Below, one piece after another: positions 1 through 12,750 of a stretch of 64,000 nt of DNA. Both the position numbers and the translations under genes were made by a program. Source of the stretch: Serinus canaria. Lineage: Eukaryota; Chordata; Aves; Passeriformes; Fringillidae. Position 1 is the stretch's first letter. Every line of letters begins with the position of its first letter. Below the pieces are notes generated by a model that worked only from the letters and a program-made list of their open reading frames with translations, was not told the DNA's origin and ran no database searches. The DNA is taken from assembly GCF_022539315.1 (NCBI RefSeq), contig NC_066313.1, forward strand, positions 34,571,059-34,635,058. Direction: 5' to 3'.

Positions 1-3000
1 ATATATTTAAGTAATAGTCAGGTTAAAATTTATTATTTAAAATTAGTTCCCACTAATAAAGTCTTAAAATAAAGAGGGGTTTTTTTTATGGAACAAGTTG
101 TTCAAACAGATATTTTTGTATAACTTTAAGAGGTGCAGGAATAAAAGGTATGCTATGTTTAAAACACATTCAGTGTCAGTGTACATAGGTAAGAGCACTT
201 AAGTTGTTTGCTGACGTTTTCCAGGTATTTTCTGGAAATGCTTATTACTTATATTTTTCAGCAATTTCTGGAAATGTGACAATTTTTTCAAAATTTCCAA
301 AATATGTGATAACTTTACCTTCAAATACTAATATTTCCCTCTAATATCTTCCATCTATTATGGCTCTCCCAGCTTATCCTGAGAATGAATGAAAGAGTTT
401 GAAGAGATCAGCATTTTCAGTCATGAGTTTGGGCTAAAGATATTTCTTTATTAGCATTGAATCCAGATTTTAACAATTGCTTAATAGGGAATAGCAGTCA
501 ATACAGTAACTTTGAGTAGCACAAAGTAAGAGATCAAAATATCACTCCAGAAAATAAAAAGAGAACAAAAATAGCCTTAGCTTGAACCTGAAAACAGCCA
601 CAGATCTGCTGCAGAGTGCTCTGATTATCTATGCTCTGTAGCTAAACAGCATGAGGGGGAAAAAAAAGAAAAAAAGAAAAGAGGAGGATCCAGAAATGTG
701 AAGGAATTTGAAGGAGTTTAACAAGAATGCTTTCAGCAAGCATTCAAAATAAAAAGAGGGCAAGAGTAACCTTGGAATAGCACATCAATAATATGGTGTC
801 CTTTTTAGAATTTTAAGTGTCTTTACAATGCCTGCTATGTTAGGAAATGGTTTAGATTTATTTTAAAAAAGGTAAAGTGCCTATTTGCAGAAAAGCATCT
901 CTCTTTCTTTCTTTTTTTTTTTTTAATCCCAAAGAAAGGAGAAAATACTTTATTCCATTGAAAGGTTGCCATAGCAACATGGATACCCATGAATACATGC
1001 GGAAATTCTTGCTTTCACCTTACTTTTTCTTCAACATGCTGCTGTTACCACTTGGCTGAGTAAATTATCCATTGACATTTTTCTCATATTTGTCATCTAA
1101 GTGACACTTCTTATTCCTGCCTCTTTTTTACTAGCAAGACTATAAGGAATATTTACTGGTTTTGTTTGTTTGCTTAGCTCATGTTTTAGGGTGGGTGGGA
1201 AGGGTTTTCTCATGTTTTCAGTTACTTGTTTGTGATGATTCAAGTGTTACACTCAGCATTAGGACTGCATGAGACATACTAATGCTTTAGCAATTTTTGC
1301 AATTCTATGTCAACTTACCAAAAAAATATACAGGAATTGGAGATATTCCATTACCTTTTTAGAGGGTGGTTTTTTTTGTTTCAGTGCTCTTTTCTGTAAC
1401 TATTCAAAATAATGTATTTGCAAAAAAAACCCCAAACTAATTGAAAATGTCCCTGCTCATGGCAGGGGTGTTGGAGTAGCTGACCTTTAAAGGTCCCTTA
1501 CAACCAAAACTGTTCTATGATTCTAAGTAGTAGGAGGTTAAATTTTTCTCTCTTCTATGCTAGAAGAAACGACTGAAGTCAATGGAGTTGCAGATGCATA
1601 AAAGCCTACTGCAAATTAAAAGCAGAATCTTTCTTCTGGCAGTTAATGTTAGAGTCTGGGAATCCCCACCATGTGCTAGACATAGGATGAAGAAAATACA
1701 GTTGGAGAATCTAAGTGCTGTTTCAGTTTGCTGTTGTGGTAAGCAGGATACACCACCAACTTCAGCTCCCTCTGTTCTGTCTCTCCTAAGACTTGAGAGA
1801 AGCAATTGCATAGCATGGAGAGCTGGCTGCTCTCACATGTGCTGGGGTAAGCCTGCTGCAAATTCTTTGTTGCAAGCATGGAAAGTTTCCCTTAGCACTT
1901 CATTCCATATCACCCTGAAGAACCACTTACACAAAAGCAAAGCTACTACAAAAGAGAAACAAGTTACACAAATAGAAAATTGATAAAATGCTTCTGAACT
2001 AATAATGACAGTACTTTAGATCCATTACCTGAAAATATGGCTTCATAAGAAATATGAATTCAGCTATTCAGACACAGTTATTTAATTCTAAGTACATTTT
2101 ATCAGGAAGCTGTATTGCTAGGTGAATTGTCTGACAGCGTTATTTGAAAGATTATTCTACATCTACCTTTAAAAACAGCAGGAAATTTTCAGATATACAA
2201 AGCCAGAAGCCAGCACTTCTTGATTCTTAGATCAGAAAAAGTCTTACATCCATCTGCTTATGGACACCCAAAGAACTCAAAAACTTTAGCTTTTATTGCA
2301 ACTTAATAGATGGTGGTGCCAGCTACGGGCTGGTACATTAAAAGCAAGAGCCCAAATAAAGCAACTATAAAGAAGGAATTTATGAAGTGTGTTCTCAACG
2401 ATATGCTTACAGGGATTATAAATTTGAAACATTTTCTGTTAGGAAGAGGTTCTTCTTCACATGCCACCTCAGGGCTGCAGCAGGAGGGTATCACAATTTG
2501 TGCACAGCAGAAGCAGCCACTTGGGTTCCCTCAGCCTCTGTGTCCCTGTGACAGGCTGTCCACAGGATCAGGTGTGGGTGACAGTGGAGCTGGGTCCCTG
2601 GATGCTTGGCTTTTCACTAGTGTACAGCCATGCTTCCTCAGGAGTCACAAAAGGTAAAAGATAAAGAAGATACACCTCTAGAGGTGTGTAAATCAATAGC
2701 TAGGTCGATTTTGTAAAAACTGGGGTTTGTTAATAATTCACCAGCAGAAGAATCTTACCATTTCTCTCCAGAGAGATGTGTCTGAGTGATTTCACAGTAG
2801 ACATGGAGACAGCAGCAGTGATGGTACAGCCTGGAGACAGCTGCAGAGCTGTCAGACCAGGAGGTGCTAGTGAGTGCTTCATCAGTAATTGGTGACAGAC
2901 TCCAGCCCAGCACCATTTAGAGGTGCTTAATCAGCTATGGGTTGCCCTTCAGTTCTGGGCTGCCTTCATGCAAAAAGGTGAAATTCAGCCAGCTTTTGCT

Positions 3001-6000
3001 GAAGGCTTAGAAAATACCTTGAAGTCACCAGGTTTGTTTTAATGCTGTCAGTTCATGTTTGTCTTATCTCCTTTTAGTTTGAGTTTCACAGCTCCCCCAG
3101 TTTATGTATGCACCATAAGGGGAAGAAAGAAAATTAAGGACCTCACCCTCTTAGATGTTTCTTAGAATTTCTTCAAGGTTTTGCTTTGTGTATTTTCTTT
3201 TCTTTAAATTCTCTTTATCCTTTTCTTTTGATTCTCTGCATGTTTAACTTTTCCATTCCTGCCAATATTCAGCAGCATATGAAGAACCAGATATAAGTAT
3301 GCACAATCTCTTCAAACCCTTTTGGTCTGCTACAGATACAGCACCTTTCAAAGTTCCAGCTGTAAAAACAAGGTCCCAAGATACAGCTTGTGTCTGGGGA
3401 TTTCCTTGCATTTTCCCAGTTTGGGGAATAAATGGCTTCTGGATGTCACTTAATTAGGATTAAATTATGCCAGGCCCTAATGCAGCCAAAAAAAGAGAAA
3501 AAATTAAACCTCTTTATAGCTGCCAACTGTTTTAAATCCAGTGTGAGAGCTGTGCTTTAATGAGATTCCCAAGCAAGGTTGTGAGAGTAAGTGGAGAAAG
3601 ATAGAGAAAGATAATGAATCAGTAAAAAATATCTTTTGGTTCCATAACAAATCTCCATTCTGGACTCCATCTCAGGAGTCCAACTTCATGTGGGAGAAAA
3701 AGGTGAGGGGAGGTGTGAAAAAAGGCAGTGAAGTGCCTACATCACATCTCTGTGGCTGACACACACCAGCAAGTCAAGTGGCTGCTCTGACTGCAGTCTG
3801 AAGTGATTCTTTTAGGCTATCTAATCTGCAGCACAGCACTATGAAAATGTGCTCCTACAGCTTCTGGAGGGGGGCTCAGTGGCCTCAGGGGAGAGGCAGC
3901 ACAAGGGATCAGTTCTGAAGGACACAGAGGTGTGGATTAGCCCTTTGAGTAGCTCTACTGCCCCAATGAACTGAGGAACTTCAGATCACTTCGGGAGTGA
4001 GCACCTATTTTGACACCACAGAGAATCCTCTTTTCCCAAGTTTAGGTATATATTACCAGTGTTGAATGCCTTTGTAAGCACAGCTCTAATAAGCAAAAGT
4101 AACCCCAAGAAATCTGTCACAAAATTTCACAAAGCTTTGAATTTAAAGATTGCAGTCAAAAGACTGAACATCACTGAAATCTTCTGTGAGGCAGTTCCCT
4201 TAATTTTGGCACAGGGGCTGGTCTGTGCAAGCAGTTGCAAACTAAAAGACAAAAGGCTTTCCCATTTGCCAGAGGTGTGAGACAGTAGCCTCTACAGTCT
4301 GTTTTCTTAGAGAGAAACACACAGAGCTGTGTTCAAGATCTCAGCTGCAGTGCACAGAGGGATATTTTTTGCTGGGTGCCACAAGGTCCAGAAGTGATGC
4401 TGCATATTCTGGACTGCCATCTACTGGTGTTTGCTCTGCTCACTACTTACATAAGCTTTTTCTCAGAGTATCTTCCTGACAGTTTCCCTGGGACTGGCAA
4501 ATTCACACAAGCGGGTCCAGCTGGAATTTGAAGATGTGTCCAGGGTGAACTGAGAACTGAGAAATTTGATCAGGGAATAAAATACCATGTTTTAACCAAC
4601 ATGTTTACACTAGAAAGTATTCCTGCTGAAGCAAAATAAGGCAATGGTGTGACCTATTTTATGTGTGCTTTATGCAGATTACATCCAGAAAGAGCCATTT
4701 GACTGATCTATTATCACTCACACATCACATGACTGTTAAAACAGCAAATTATAGTTTCAGAATAGGCCCATAATTATATTCACCTAAGTTAAATATTTCT
4801 GGTTAAATTTATAACCAGGCCTTTATTTTTAGTTCACAAAAAGGATTACAGGCAAAAGGTTACAGACAAGCACTTTCATTCCTGGGACTTGTGTTGTGGC
4901 ATTTCTTGACTATGACTTTCCAAATGCCTCTTAGCATCTGGCTTCTGTTTAGGATGAATTTGGTTAGTCAGACAGTTAATGAAGGGTACACTGAGAAATA
5001 AATGGAAAAGAACATTAACACTCTAAAAATTTATAAGCCTCATGATATTACAATTACATTAAATCCCACTGAAATGGATAAACCGAACAAAGGGGAGAAG
5101 TTTTTTTGTTTAGAGATATATTTAAGTTCATTCTTGAAGATTCCCTGCCTGAATATCTGAAAACTGGGTCTTGAACACAGCATGTAACTCCTCTTTAAGA
5201 CACAATAGAGATACATCCCTAGGGAAGAGGGAAAACGATGGAAGATAGGAGATGGCAGGATGGAGAACCCAGGAGATATGAACCTAGATAGAGCCCATAG
5301 GAGAGGTAGATACAAAATCCACACACAGGAAGCTTCTGAGCCAAGAAATAACAGAGAAACAGGTTGAGCTTCACCAGGCAGGACACATTTGCCTTCATCA
5401 CTAATGACTTCTAGGGACACAGAATGGTACTTTTTTAAAAACAAATTACTACAGCTTCTCCTGAACCATCCACCTACTTTCCTGCTAGTGGGAATCAACT
5501 CAGTAACACAAACTAATCATAAAACCAGCATAAACTATGGTTTGTGTTTATCACTGTGGGCCTCTCCTTTCTTGGTGTGGATTCTTAGAAGAGATTCTTT
5601 AGAGACACACTCCTGACCCGAGTCCCTCTTAGAGGTGCAATCCTGACCCATTTGGTGAGCTTCTGAGGGAAATGTGCTCGTGCGACTCTCTGCTGGAAAA
5701 CTACCTACAGCCTCCAAGGGCTCCTCAGTAGTTTTAACAGAGATGGACAGATTGCAGTTAACAGAGCAGGATCTAAGGGTAAATTGCTCTGATAAGCTTT
5801 CTTATATACTCCCAAAAAAGAGGAGAATAGTTTTTTCATCATATTCATATTCATAGAAAATTTATCATTTAAGAACTCCAGGTTCTTAAGGACTCTGTGT
5901 TATATCACCAGCTTCATCAAACATTATCTATGAATTTGTCATCAAATCACTTACAAAAGGATTCATCTGATCTCCTTCCACTCCTTCAAAAGTTTGTTCA

Positions 6001-7636
6001 GCAGCACATCCACTTGCCTTTGGCTCTGTCTTTTGTTAGTTCAGAAGCACATCTGAGCCTCCAGGGTGTGATTCATCCCACCCTAATGCAGAAATAGAGC
6101 ATTAAGTTGAACACTCTTAATTTTGCTTCCCTTGCTAACTGCAGTTCAGAGACAGTTTCAGCATTGATTTTTTTTACTCATTTTATTTCATTGACTTAGT
6201 CAGTGGAGAGAGTTAGGCACCCCTAGAGGTAAGTACATCTTACCTACCAGACATCTGGTTTGGGAGAGCTGTATCACACTCAGGAGATGCCTCCCTCTCC
6301 TCTGACTGCAGAGGTCACCCTGAAGTGTTGCTTCAATCTCACGCTTTCTATGTAGCTAGTATGTGTGAAATGAATCTCCCACCCACTTCCTTCAACAGAG
6401 AATTCCATGTCTTCCTTTTATCTCATTCAAAGCAGAGATGATTGCTTTCACTCACCTTCTTGTTTATTGTTTTGGTCCATGAAATAGAAATATACCTTCA
6501 GGATAAAAGAAGTTAAGGTTTCAGTGTTAGGTGTTTTCTCCCCTATGATGTTTCACTCACTAATGAGACCTATTCTTTCCCTATCCCAATTTCTCATTAA
6601 CCACATTGATTACTTGCTAAGTGCAGAGTCCTGTGTTTTAAAGGGGTCTCTGGTGGTTTGGAGTTTTACTTGTTTTGGTGTTTTTTCCAAAGGAAAGCAA
6701 AACAATAGACAGAGTTTGATTCAGAGTCTCAACATTACCTGCTGATAAACAAAATAACTTCTGGGAATTCTGAGATGTCGTTGTTCTATGTCATTCTCAT
6801 AGACCCACCATTGAACTACCTTGCTCTTCCAGGAGACTCAAAATGGACTAGCAGCTTCTGCAGATCATCTGACAAATGATGGCTTTGTGTGCCATTGTAA
6901 TTGGACTTTGTCTATGAACCCACAACATTTATATAAATTATGCTGGATTCTGGCAGTATTTTACATCTTTCTCCATCTCTCTGTTTAGGATCCTTTCTTA
7001 AAATCCTTCACAACAATATTTCAGTTGGTGTTACAAGTTCATCTCCACAACACTTCTAGGAAGTACAGCAGCAAATTTTCCCATTTAATACATGTAGCAG
7101 CATTGACACATAGAGAAAGTAAGTGTCCATTTACCCTGAAAAAGCACACACAGATATTTTCATAATATTTTTTTTTTCATATTTTAAGTCAACATTTCCC
7201 ACTCTTACTATACTGGGTAAAAAAAAAAAATCTGTGATTATGGCTTTGTTCAGTAGCTTGCTGAAGCCAAAAATCCTCCATTTAGAAAATTCAGTAGCAG
7301 ATTTACCTCTGTGTCTTGCTGCTTTGGTGGGTAACATTGAATTTAGCCTCAGTGAGTTTTCAAGAGCATGAATGATTTGATGCCTTTGTCTATATGGGTA
7401 ATTTCAGATCCAGATCAGTGTATTACTTCAAAATGTGCACTGTATTAGAGGGCTGTTTTCTATTAAATAACCATATTATATTTAAATCATACACATAAAA
7501 CATAAAAACCAATACATATTCTTGAAACAAACTTCTTGCATTGTACACTTCTTTTGTTCTTCAAAAAAAAAATCATCCAAGTACCTCTTGTTTTTTTTAT
7601 AATTGAAACTCCTCTAATAGAAAGTGTTTTATCCAG
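1..7636 (+). other. TYR: TYR intron 1, 3' part
   Basis: This is the non-coding stretch upstream of TYR exon 2. It ends in a canonical acceptor (TTTTATCCAG just before 7637). No reading frame in it resembles tyrosinase exon 1, so exon 1 and the promoter must lie to the left of the window. The many short ORFs on both strands show no family resemblance. The only recognisable element is a short CR1 3' end at 1449-1526, plus a very doubtful MIR-like patch near 7070-7115. The assignment as intron 1 follows from exon 2 being the first TYR exon visible. Confidence 0.85.
1449..1526 (+). repeat. CR1 LINE 3'-end fragment
   Basis: The sequence runs from a 'ccctgctcatggcagggg' block, through 'aaggtcccttacaacc', to the terminal 'ttctatgattcta'. 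These are the hallmarks of the CR1 3' UTR in birds. Only about 80 bp remains, as expected for strongly 5'-truncated CR1 copies. It is in the same orientation as TYR and lies in intron 1. Confidence 0.85.
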
Positions 7637-7853
7637 GTAATCTGCACTCGGTCTGAAGACTACAACAGCCAACAAGCTTTATGCAGCGCCACAAGCGAGG
7701 GGCCTATAAGGAGAAATCCTGGGAACAATGATAAATCAAGGACCCCAAGGCTACCATCCTCAGCTGATGTCGAATTTTGCCTTTCTCTGACTCAGTATGA
7801 ATCTGGACCCATGGATAAAATGGCCAATTACAGTTTCCGAAATACTTTGGAAG
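7637..7853 (+). CDS. TYR: Tyrosinase exon 2 (217 nt)
   Basis: This exon encodes residues 274-345 and the first base of codon 346, numbering by a 273-codon exon 1. Tyrosinase is the type-3 copper oxidase that hydroxylates tyrosine and oxidises DOPA in melanosomes. The translation starts [11 protein letters not shown] and contains [20 protein letters not shown] and [11 protein letters not shown], closely matching vertebrate tyrosinase. Cysteines 276, 289 and 321 are kept. A glycosylation sequon, N337-Y-S, is present. The human N290 sequon is absent: the residues here are C289-S-A-T. The acceptor is AG at 7635-7636 and the donor is gtaacg at 7854. The length equals that of human exon 2 (217 nt), and start phase 0 and end phase 1 join exon 3 cleanly. 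Confidence 0.98.
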
Positions 7854-8689
7854 GTAACGTGCTTGATTCTGTTACACCATTTCCAGCTGTAAATTGATTC
7901 TCTCTGGGCTTAGAGTCTTCAAACTCCGGGCAGTTTGAATTGATTTGGTGAAGGATAACTGTAAATAAAAGAAAAAGTTATGCTTTCACCTGGAATAGCA
8001 GAAGACAGAAAGAACCACATAAAAGGCATTTGATAACAAAGTAGACACTAGACTGGATCAGCCCCTAAGCCTGTTAGGAGATACTGTCTCCTGCTACAGC
8101 CAGCGCCAGGCACTGCAAAAAAATACAGCACAGCAGAAAAGGAGAACATCCAATAACCTGCTTGTGCACAACCATGGGTAACCCCCTAACCATGGAGGGT
8201 GCATGTTTGCCCTAGAATTCACTGTCTTCCAGGGACCAGGCTGGATAAGAAAAGTGAAAGAGAATGTTGCCAGCTGGCATGTTATGTCTACATCATTCCA
8301 CTGTGAACTCCACAGCAGACTTTTTCCCAAACTCTAAGAAACATGGGTTAAGTTATCCCTCAAAAATGACACTTCGTATAACTTCAAAAAGAATTTAGTG
8401 GTTTAGTTATCCAGCTATTTAACCTGTTTTGAATTTTCCTAATTGGCTAGTAAGCAAAAGTTCTTTACTAAAAGAAATTCTTAATTATCTGTCCACTAAA
8501 CTCTTTTGAATCTTGTAAAATTACAAATAAGCAAGGATAACATGTTTTACATTTAACAATAAAGATATTTCTACAATATCAGGTATCAGCTGAGTTAAAA
8601 GTGATCTACTTTTGATCTCTCAGAGCTTTTGGTTTTCAAAGAACTGCAAAAGGGCATACAATACAAAATAGGAGTGGGAGTGAGGATAA

Positions 8690-9109
8690 GAAAAGAGTCA
8701 TAAAGATGATAAGAGGGATGAAGCAACTCTTTTATGAAGACTGAGAGAGATGAGGTTCAGCCTGCAGAAGAGAAGTCTCCAGGGGTAAATAACTGGGATC
8801 TCCTAGTACATTAAGGGGACTTAAAAAAGAAGGGAGAGGGACTTTTTATATGGGCAGATGGAGAGAGGACAAGGGGCAATGTTTTTAAACTGAAAGAGTG
8901 AAGGTTTAAATCAGATACTAGGAAGAAATTTCTTTACTCAGAAGATGGTGAGGCACTGGCACATGTTGAATGGAAAAGCTGTCCCATCCCTAAAGTGCTC
9001 AAGGCCAGGCTGGTTTGGGTCCTGGGCAGCTTGATCTAGTGAGTGGCATCCCTGCCCATGGCAGAGGGGTTGGAAGGTCCTTTCCTACCTTCACCATTCT
9101 ATGATTCTA
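8690..9109 (+). repeat. CR1 LINE fragment, about 420 bp
   Basis: The sequence follows the CR1 3' region in order: a 'gatgaggttcagcctgcagaagagaag' equivalent, 'aggaagaaatttctttactcagaa', 'tgcccatggcagaggggttgg', 'aaggtcctttcctacc' and the terminal 'ttctatgattcta'. It is diverged, with several indels, and has no open frame. It is in the sense orientation relative to TYR. The left edge is approximate. Confidence 0.85.
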
Positions 9110-11376
9110 AAAAAGTTTCAATATGTTCCATCTAAGTCTTAATGCAATGTGGAATGCCATAAAGCCTTTTTGGGAAAAGTGGACCATTTTCTTTTTTAAA
9201 AATAATCAGAAATTCAGATTTTGTCCGTTGCAGCCTAGAAAGAATCCAGACAGTAATTGTCTACATCTCTAAATGCAGCTGCATTTTCTGTCCCTGAAAA
9301 CAGAAACTACAGGAAGTATTGGAAAGAAAAAGGTGACCTAACTAAGTAGAGGTTTGCTTACATTTTACTCCACAAAGTGTGTGAATAGATGCAAAGGATT
9401 AGAGAAAAAGGAATCAAAGTAAACAAGCAATGAGTTACTGAGGACCTACCATCATACTGCTGGTATTGCAAACAAAAGCAAAAGCAGTCTGTAAGAGTTT
9501 TTTATTTTGTTTTTTAACCTGAATTATTTCAACACAACTTCACACCACAGGACCACAAACATTTCTGCAACCAGCTTATTTAGATAACAAGATACTGAAT
9601 GGCACTGAAGTCATGGCTAATGTTGAAAAAAGATGGGGGAAAGTTTTAGAAGAAATTTTACTGAAAAAAATCCCTTATAATTGCATTAAATCATTCCTTA
9701 GAAATGGCTAGTTTCGTTTTTTGTTGTGTAAAAATGCCAAGCTTATATTGGTGACTTGCATTTACTGTCTCTGTGCCTACTTCTTCATTGTGTTCTTACA
9801 AATGTGTTAGGACCTTTGTAGATCCTAACATTTTGTTCCTTTTCAAAGCAAAACATTTTTCAACCCTTCTTTACTTATTTGCACAATCTTGTGCCAATAC
9901 ACCTAAGGTCAAATTCTAATTCTTTTTAGATCATAAGGAAATCCAAAGTGCATTGACCTTAATAGAGTTACTCCAGGTTTACGAAAGGTGAACAGAACTA
10001 AGCCAGTGACTGTAATTGAGCAGTTCCTGATTTACACCAATATGAGATTTACACCTCAGTTTCAGTTCTGTAATGAAAAATACTTGTGATCACATAGAAC
10101 ATCCCCTTCTGGGCAAAACTTAATGTTTTTTCATTCTTCAGTGCACTGGAACAAAGGCTGAAACTTTTAACCTTCAAAGGGGCAAGTATCAGCATCATTG
10201 TGAGCAGATGACAACAAGGCAGATGAAATCTCTGTTTGACTAACATAAAGTGCTGCTGCAGAGACAGAAATTATGTCACTGAAGAATTTATAGCGCAACG
10301 TCCATAAACAGAAAAGGTCAATATTGTTCAATAAAACACTCCCATGAGGCTGTGCCCATGAATTGCTCTCTCTGTGACTGACCAGATTCTGCTAGGAATG
10401 AAAAACAACAGGTTAAGAGCAGCTTACACTTTGCCCCTGGAAGCAATTATTTTAAATAGGATTCTTTGATTCGTGGTCCTAACTGGGGAACATGGCAGAA
10501 GAACATTGAAAAATTCTAAAACCCTGTATCACTCATTATTCATGAATTAACTCATGACAAATGGTATCAAGCCAAACCATGTCATAGCATACCATTGTCT
10601 GTCACAATTATGTATTGTTACTGCTATTTTGTCACGAAATAACTGAATAAAACATCAAACATTTCAAAATGTAATTTCATTTCAAAAGGACATTTTCCCT
10701 TTTTTTCTGAAATGAGAAATTTTCATCTGGAAAACTTTTCTCCGTATGCTCACAGTGATCCATAAAGCTATAGAAAAAATGGTTTCTAAAAATGAAGTTA
10801 GCCAACAGAAAACTTCTAATCGAAAAAGTTTCAGGCTACAGCCAACATTCCTCACCCAGCTTGAACCTCCACCCCTAGGTAAAATTATGCTGTGCACTGA
10901 GAAAATGTTGTCTGGTTGCAAAGAGTCATTGCTAGAGAACTAGAAAGATTACTCAGCACAGATCACATTGAAACTCTACCAGAGAAATTTTAAGAAAAAA
11001 TAAGTAGATGGTGACATGATCTAAATTAGATAATCACAAACTTTGATTTACTCCAGTCACATGGGTCAAATTCCATGGATCTTGCAGCTAGCACACTCTA
11101 GAGAGATTACAGTAATAACACCACCTGAGAAAGTATGTAAGATTTAACCCTGAAAAATTTCCTGTGAATTTGCCAATGGCATAAATACTGCAGAATTAGA
11201 AGCTAGAAGAACATCACTAACTTCAAAGAACTTCGAAAATACGGCCTTAAAATTCTTATACTCCTCCTGTTTTAATGCAGATGCATCTATCTGGTCTGAA
11301 CTTCTCTAAAATGGGAAAACTTTATTAAAGAAAAAAATCATACTCAGGGAGAATGGGAAAAAGTTGAACTCAGAGA

Positions 11377-11457
11377 ACCATAGAATCATTTAGACTGGAA
11401 AGATGTTTAAGATCATTGAGTGCAACAATAAATCCAACACTGTCATGTCCATCACTA
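11377..11457 (-). repeat. CR1 3'-end fragment, abutting a second copy
   Basis: Read on the minus strand, this is a CR1 3' terminus. On the plus strand it begins 'accatagaatcatttagact' and continues 'gtccatcactaaaccat'. It is interrupted after about 80 bp by another copy of the same 3' terminus, which starts at 11458. It could be an older truncated copy or a local duplication. Confidence 0.75.
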
Positions 11458-12242
11458 AACCATAGAATCACAGGATCATTAAGATTGGAAAAAGTGTCTA
11501 AGATCTCCAAATCCTGCCATTTTCACTATTAAACCATATTTCCAGGTGCCATATACAGATGTTTTGCAAACACTTCCAGGCATGGTGTTTCTGTCACTTA
11601 CCTGGACAGCCTGTTCCAATGCCCAGCCATCCTTTTCAAGCAGATATTTTTTCTAAAATCTACTCTAAACTTCCCCTGTGGCAACTTGAGGTAACTTCCT
11701 CTTCTGTTGCTTGCTGCCTGTGAGAAGAGGCTGACCCCCATCTTGCTTCACCCTCCTTTCAGGCACCTGTAGAGTGATCAGGTCCCCTCTGAGCCTCCTT
11801 TTCGCCAGGCTAAACACCCCCAGCTATCTCAGCAACTCCTCACAGAACTTGTGCTCCAGACCCTTCCCCAGCTCTGTTGCCTTCTCTGGACACGCTCCAG
11901 CCCCTCAATGTCCTTCTTGCAGTGAGGGGCCCAGAACTGAGCACAGGATTTGAGGTGAGAACTCAGTTGTGCTGAGTACAGGGGAGAGTCACTGCCCTGC
12001 TCCTGCTGGCCACACCCTGGCTGATCCAGGCCAGGATGCCATCGGCCTCCTTGGCCACCTGGGCACACACTGGAGCAGCTGCTGTCAACCAACAGGTCTT
12101 TTTCCAATGGTGGCTTTCCGGCCACTCTTCCCCAAACCTGTAGCATTCATGTTGGGAACCACCATTTCACCTGGATGAACCTCATACAATTTTCCTCAGC
12201 TCATCAATCCAGCCTGTCCAGATCTCTCTGCAGAGCCTTATT
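11458..12242 (-). repeat. CR1 LINE, minus strand, 3' segment of interrupted copy
   Basis: This is a long CR1 in antisense orientation. On the plus strand it starts 'catagaatcacaggatcatt' and passes 'cagcctgttccaatgccca', 'ctgagcctccttttcgccag', 'acgctccagcccctcaatg' and 'gcccagaactgagcacagg', ending near 'agatctctctgcagagcctt'. The same element resumes at about 12655, so it is split by the forward CR1 at 12243-12654. The frames are decayed; the 105-codon minus-strand ORF here is not a preserved protein domain. Confidence 0.9.
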
Positions 12243-12654
12243 CCAGCCCAGAGGAGGGCAATGGGGTAGTGAAGGGTCTGGAGCTTCTGAGAGAGATGAA
12301 GTTGTTTAGCCCGAGGAAAAGGAGGGTCATGGGGGACCTTAACACTCTCTGAAAGTAGGTTGTAGCAACGTGGGGTTGGTCTCCTCTATCCAGAAACTAG
12401 CAGCAGGATGAGGGGACACAGCTCCAAGCTGTGCCAGGAGAGATTTAGTTTGGTTATTAGGAGGAATTTCTTCACAGAAAGTGTGGTTAGACATTGGAAT
12501 GGGCTGCTCAGGGAGGTGGTGGAGTCTCCATCCCTGGAAGTGTTTAATGAAAGACAGGACACGGCACTCAATGCCATGGTTAAGTTGACACTGGATATTT
12601 GGTTGAATTGGATGATCTCAAAGGTCTTTTCCAACCTCATTGATTCTGTGATTC
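12243..12654 (+). repeat. CR1 LINE, plus strand, inserted within another CR1
   Basis: The sequence follows the CR1 3' region in sense orientation: 'ccagcccagaggagggca', 'ttgtttagcccgaggaaaag', 'aggaggaatttcttcacaga', 'gggctgctcagggaggtggt', 'ccatccctggaagtgttta', ending 'ttgattctgtgattc'. It is flanked on both sides by parts of one minus-strand CR1, so it is the younger insertion. A possible short duplication (attcc) flanks it, but it is too short to be certain. Confidence 0.9.
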
Positions 12655-12750
12655 CTGGCCTCCAGCAGATGAACCATCCAGCTTAGTGTTTTCTGCAAAT
12701 TGACTCGGAGTGCAATCAATCCCCTCAACATGCAACAAACAAAGCAGAAT
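12655..12750 (-). repeat. CR1 LINE, minus strand, 5'-ward segment of interrupted copy
   Basis: This stretch begins 'ctggcctccagcagatgaa' and continues 'cttagtgttttctgcaaatt' and 'gtgcaatcaatcccctc'. That is the part of antisense CR1 expected directly after the 'ctctgcagagcctt' segment ending near 12240. It is therefore the other half of the split element. The right edge is uncertain because similarity fades. Confidence 0.75.

Noticed and set aside
1582..1983. 133-codon plus-strand ORF
   Set aside because: No family resemblance, overlapping minus-strand ORFs, and no splice or promoter context; chance ORF in intron 1.
5040..5498. 152-codon minus-strand ORF in TYR intron 1
   Set aside because: No recognisable domain, composition like neighbouring intron, overlapped by ORFs on the other strand; consistent with chance.
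7070..7115. Possible MIR-like patch (cccatttaatacatgtagca... agagaaagtaagtg)
   Set aside because: Too short and diverged to separate from chance by eye.
11829..12686. ORFs of 84-105 codons on both strands
   Set aside because: They lie inside CR1 fragments and are repeat-derived, without an intact reverse transcriptase domain.
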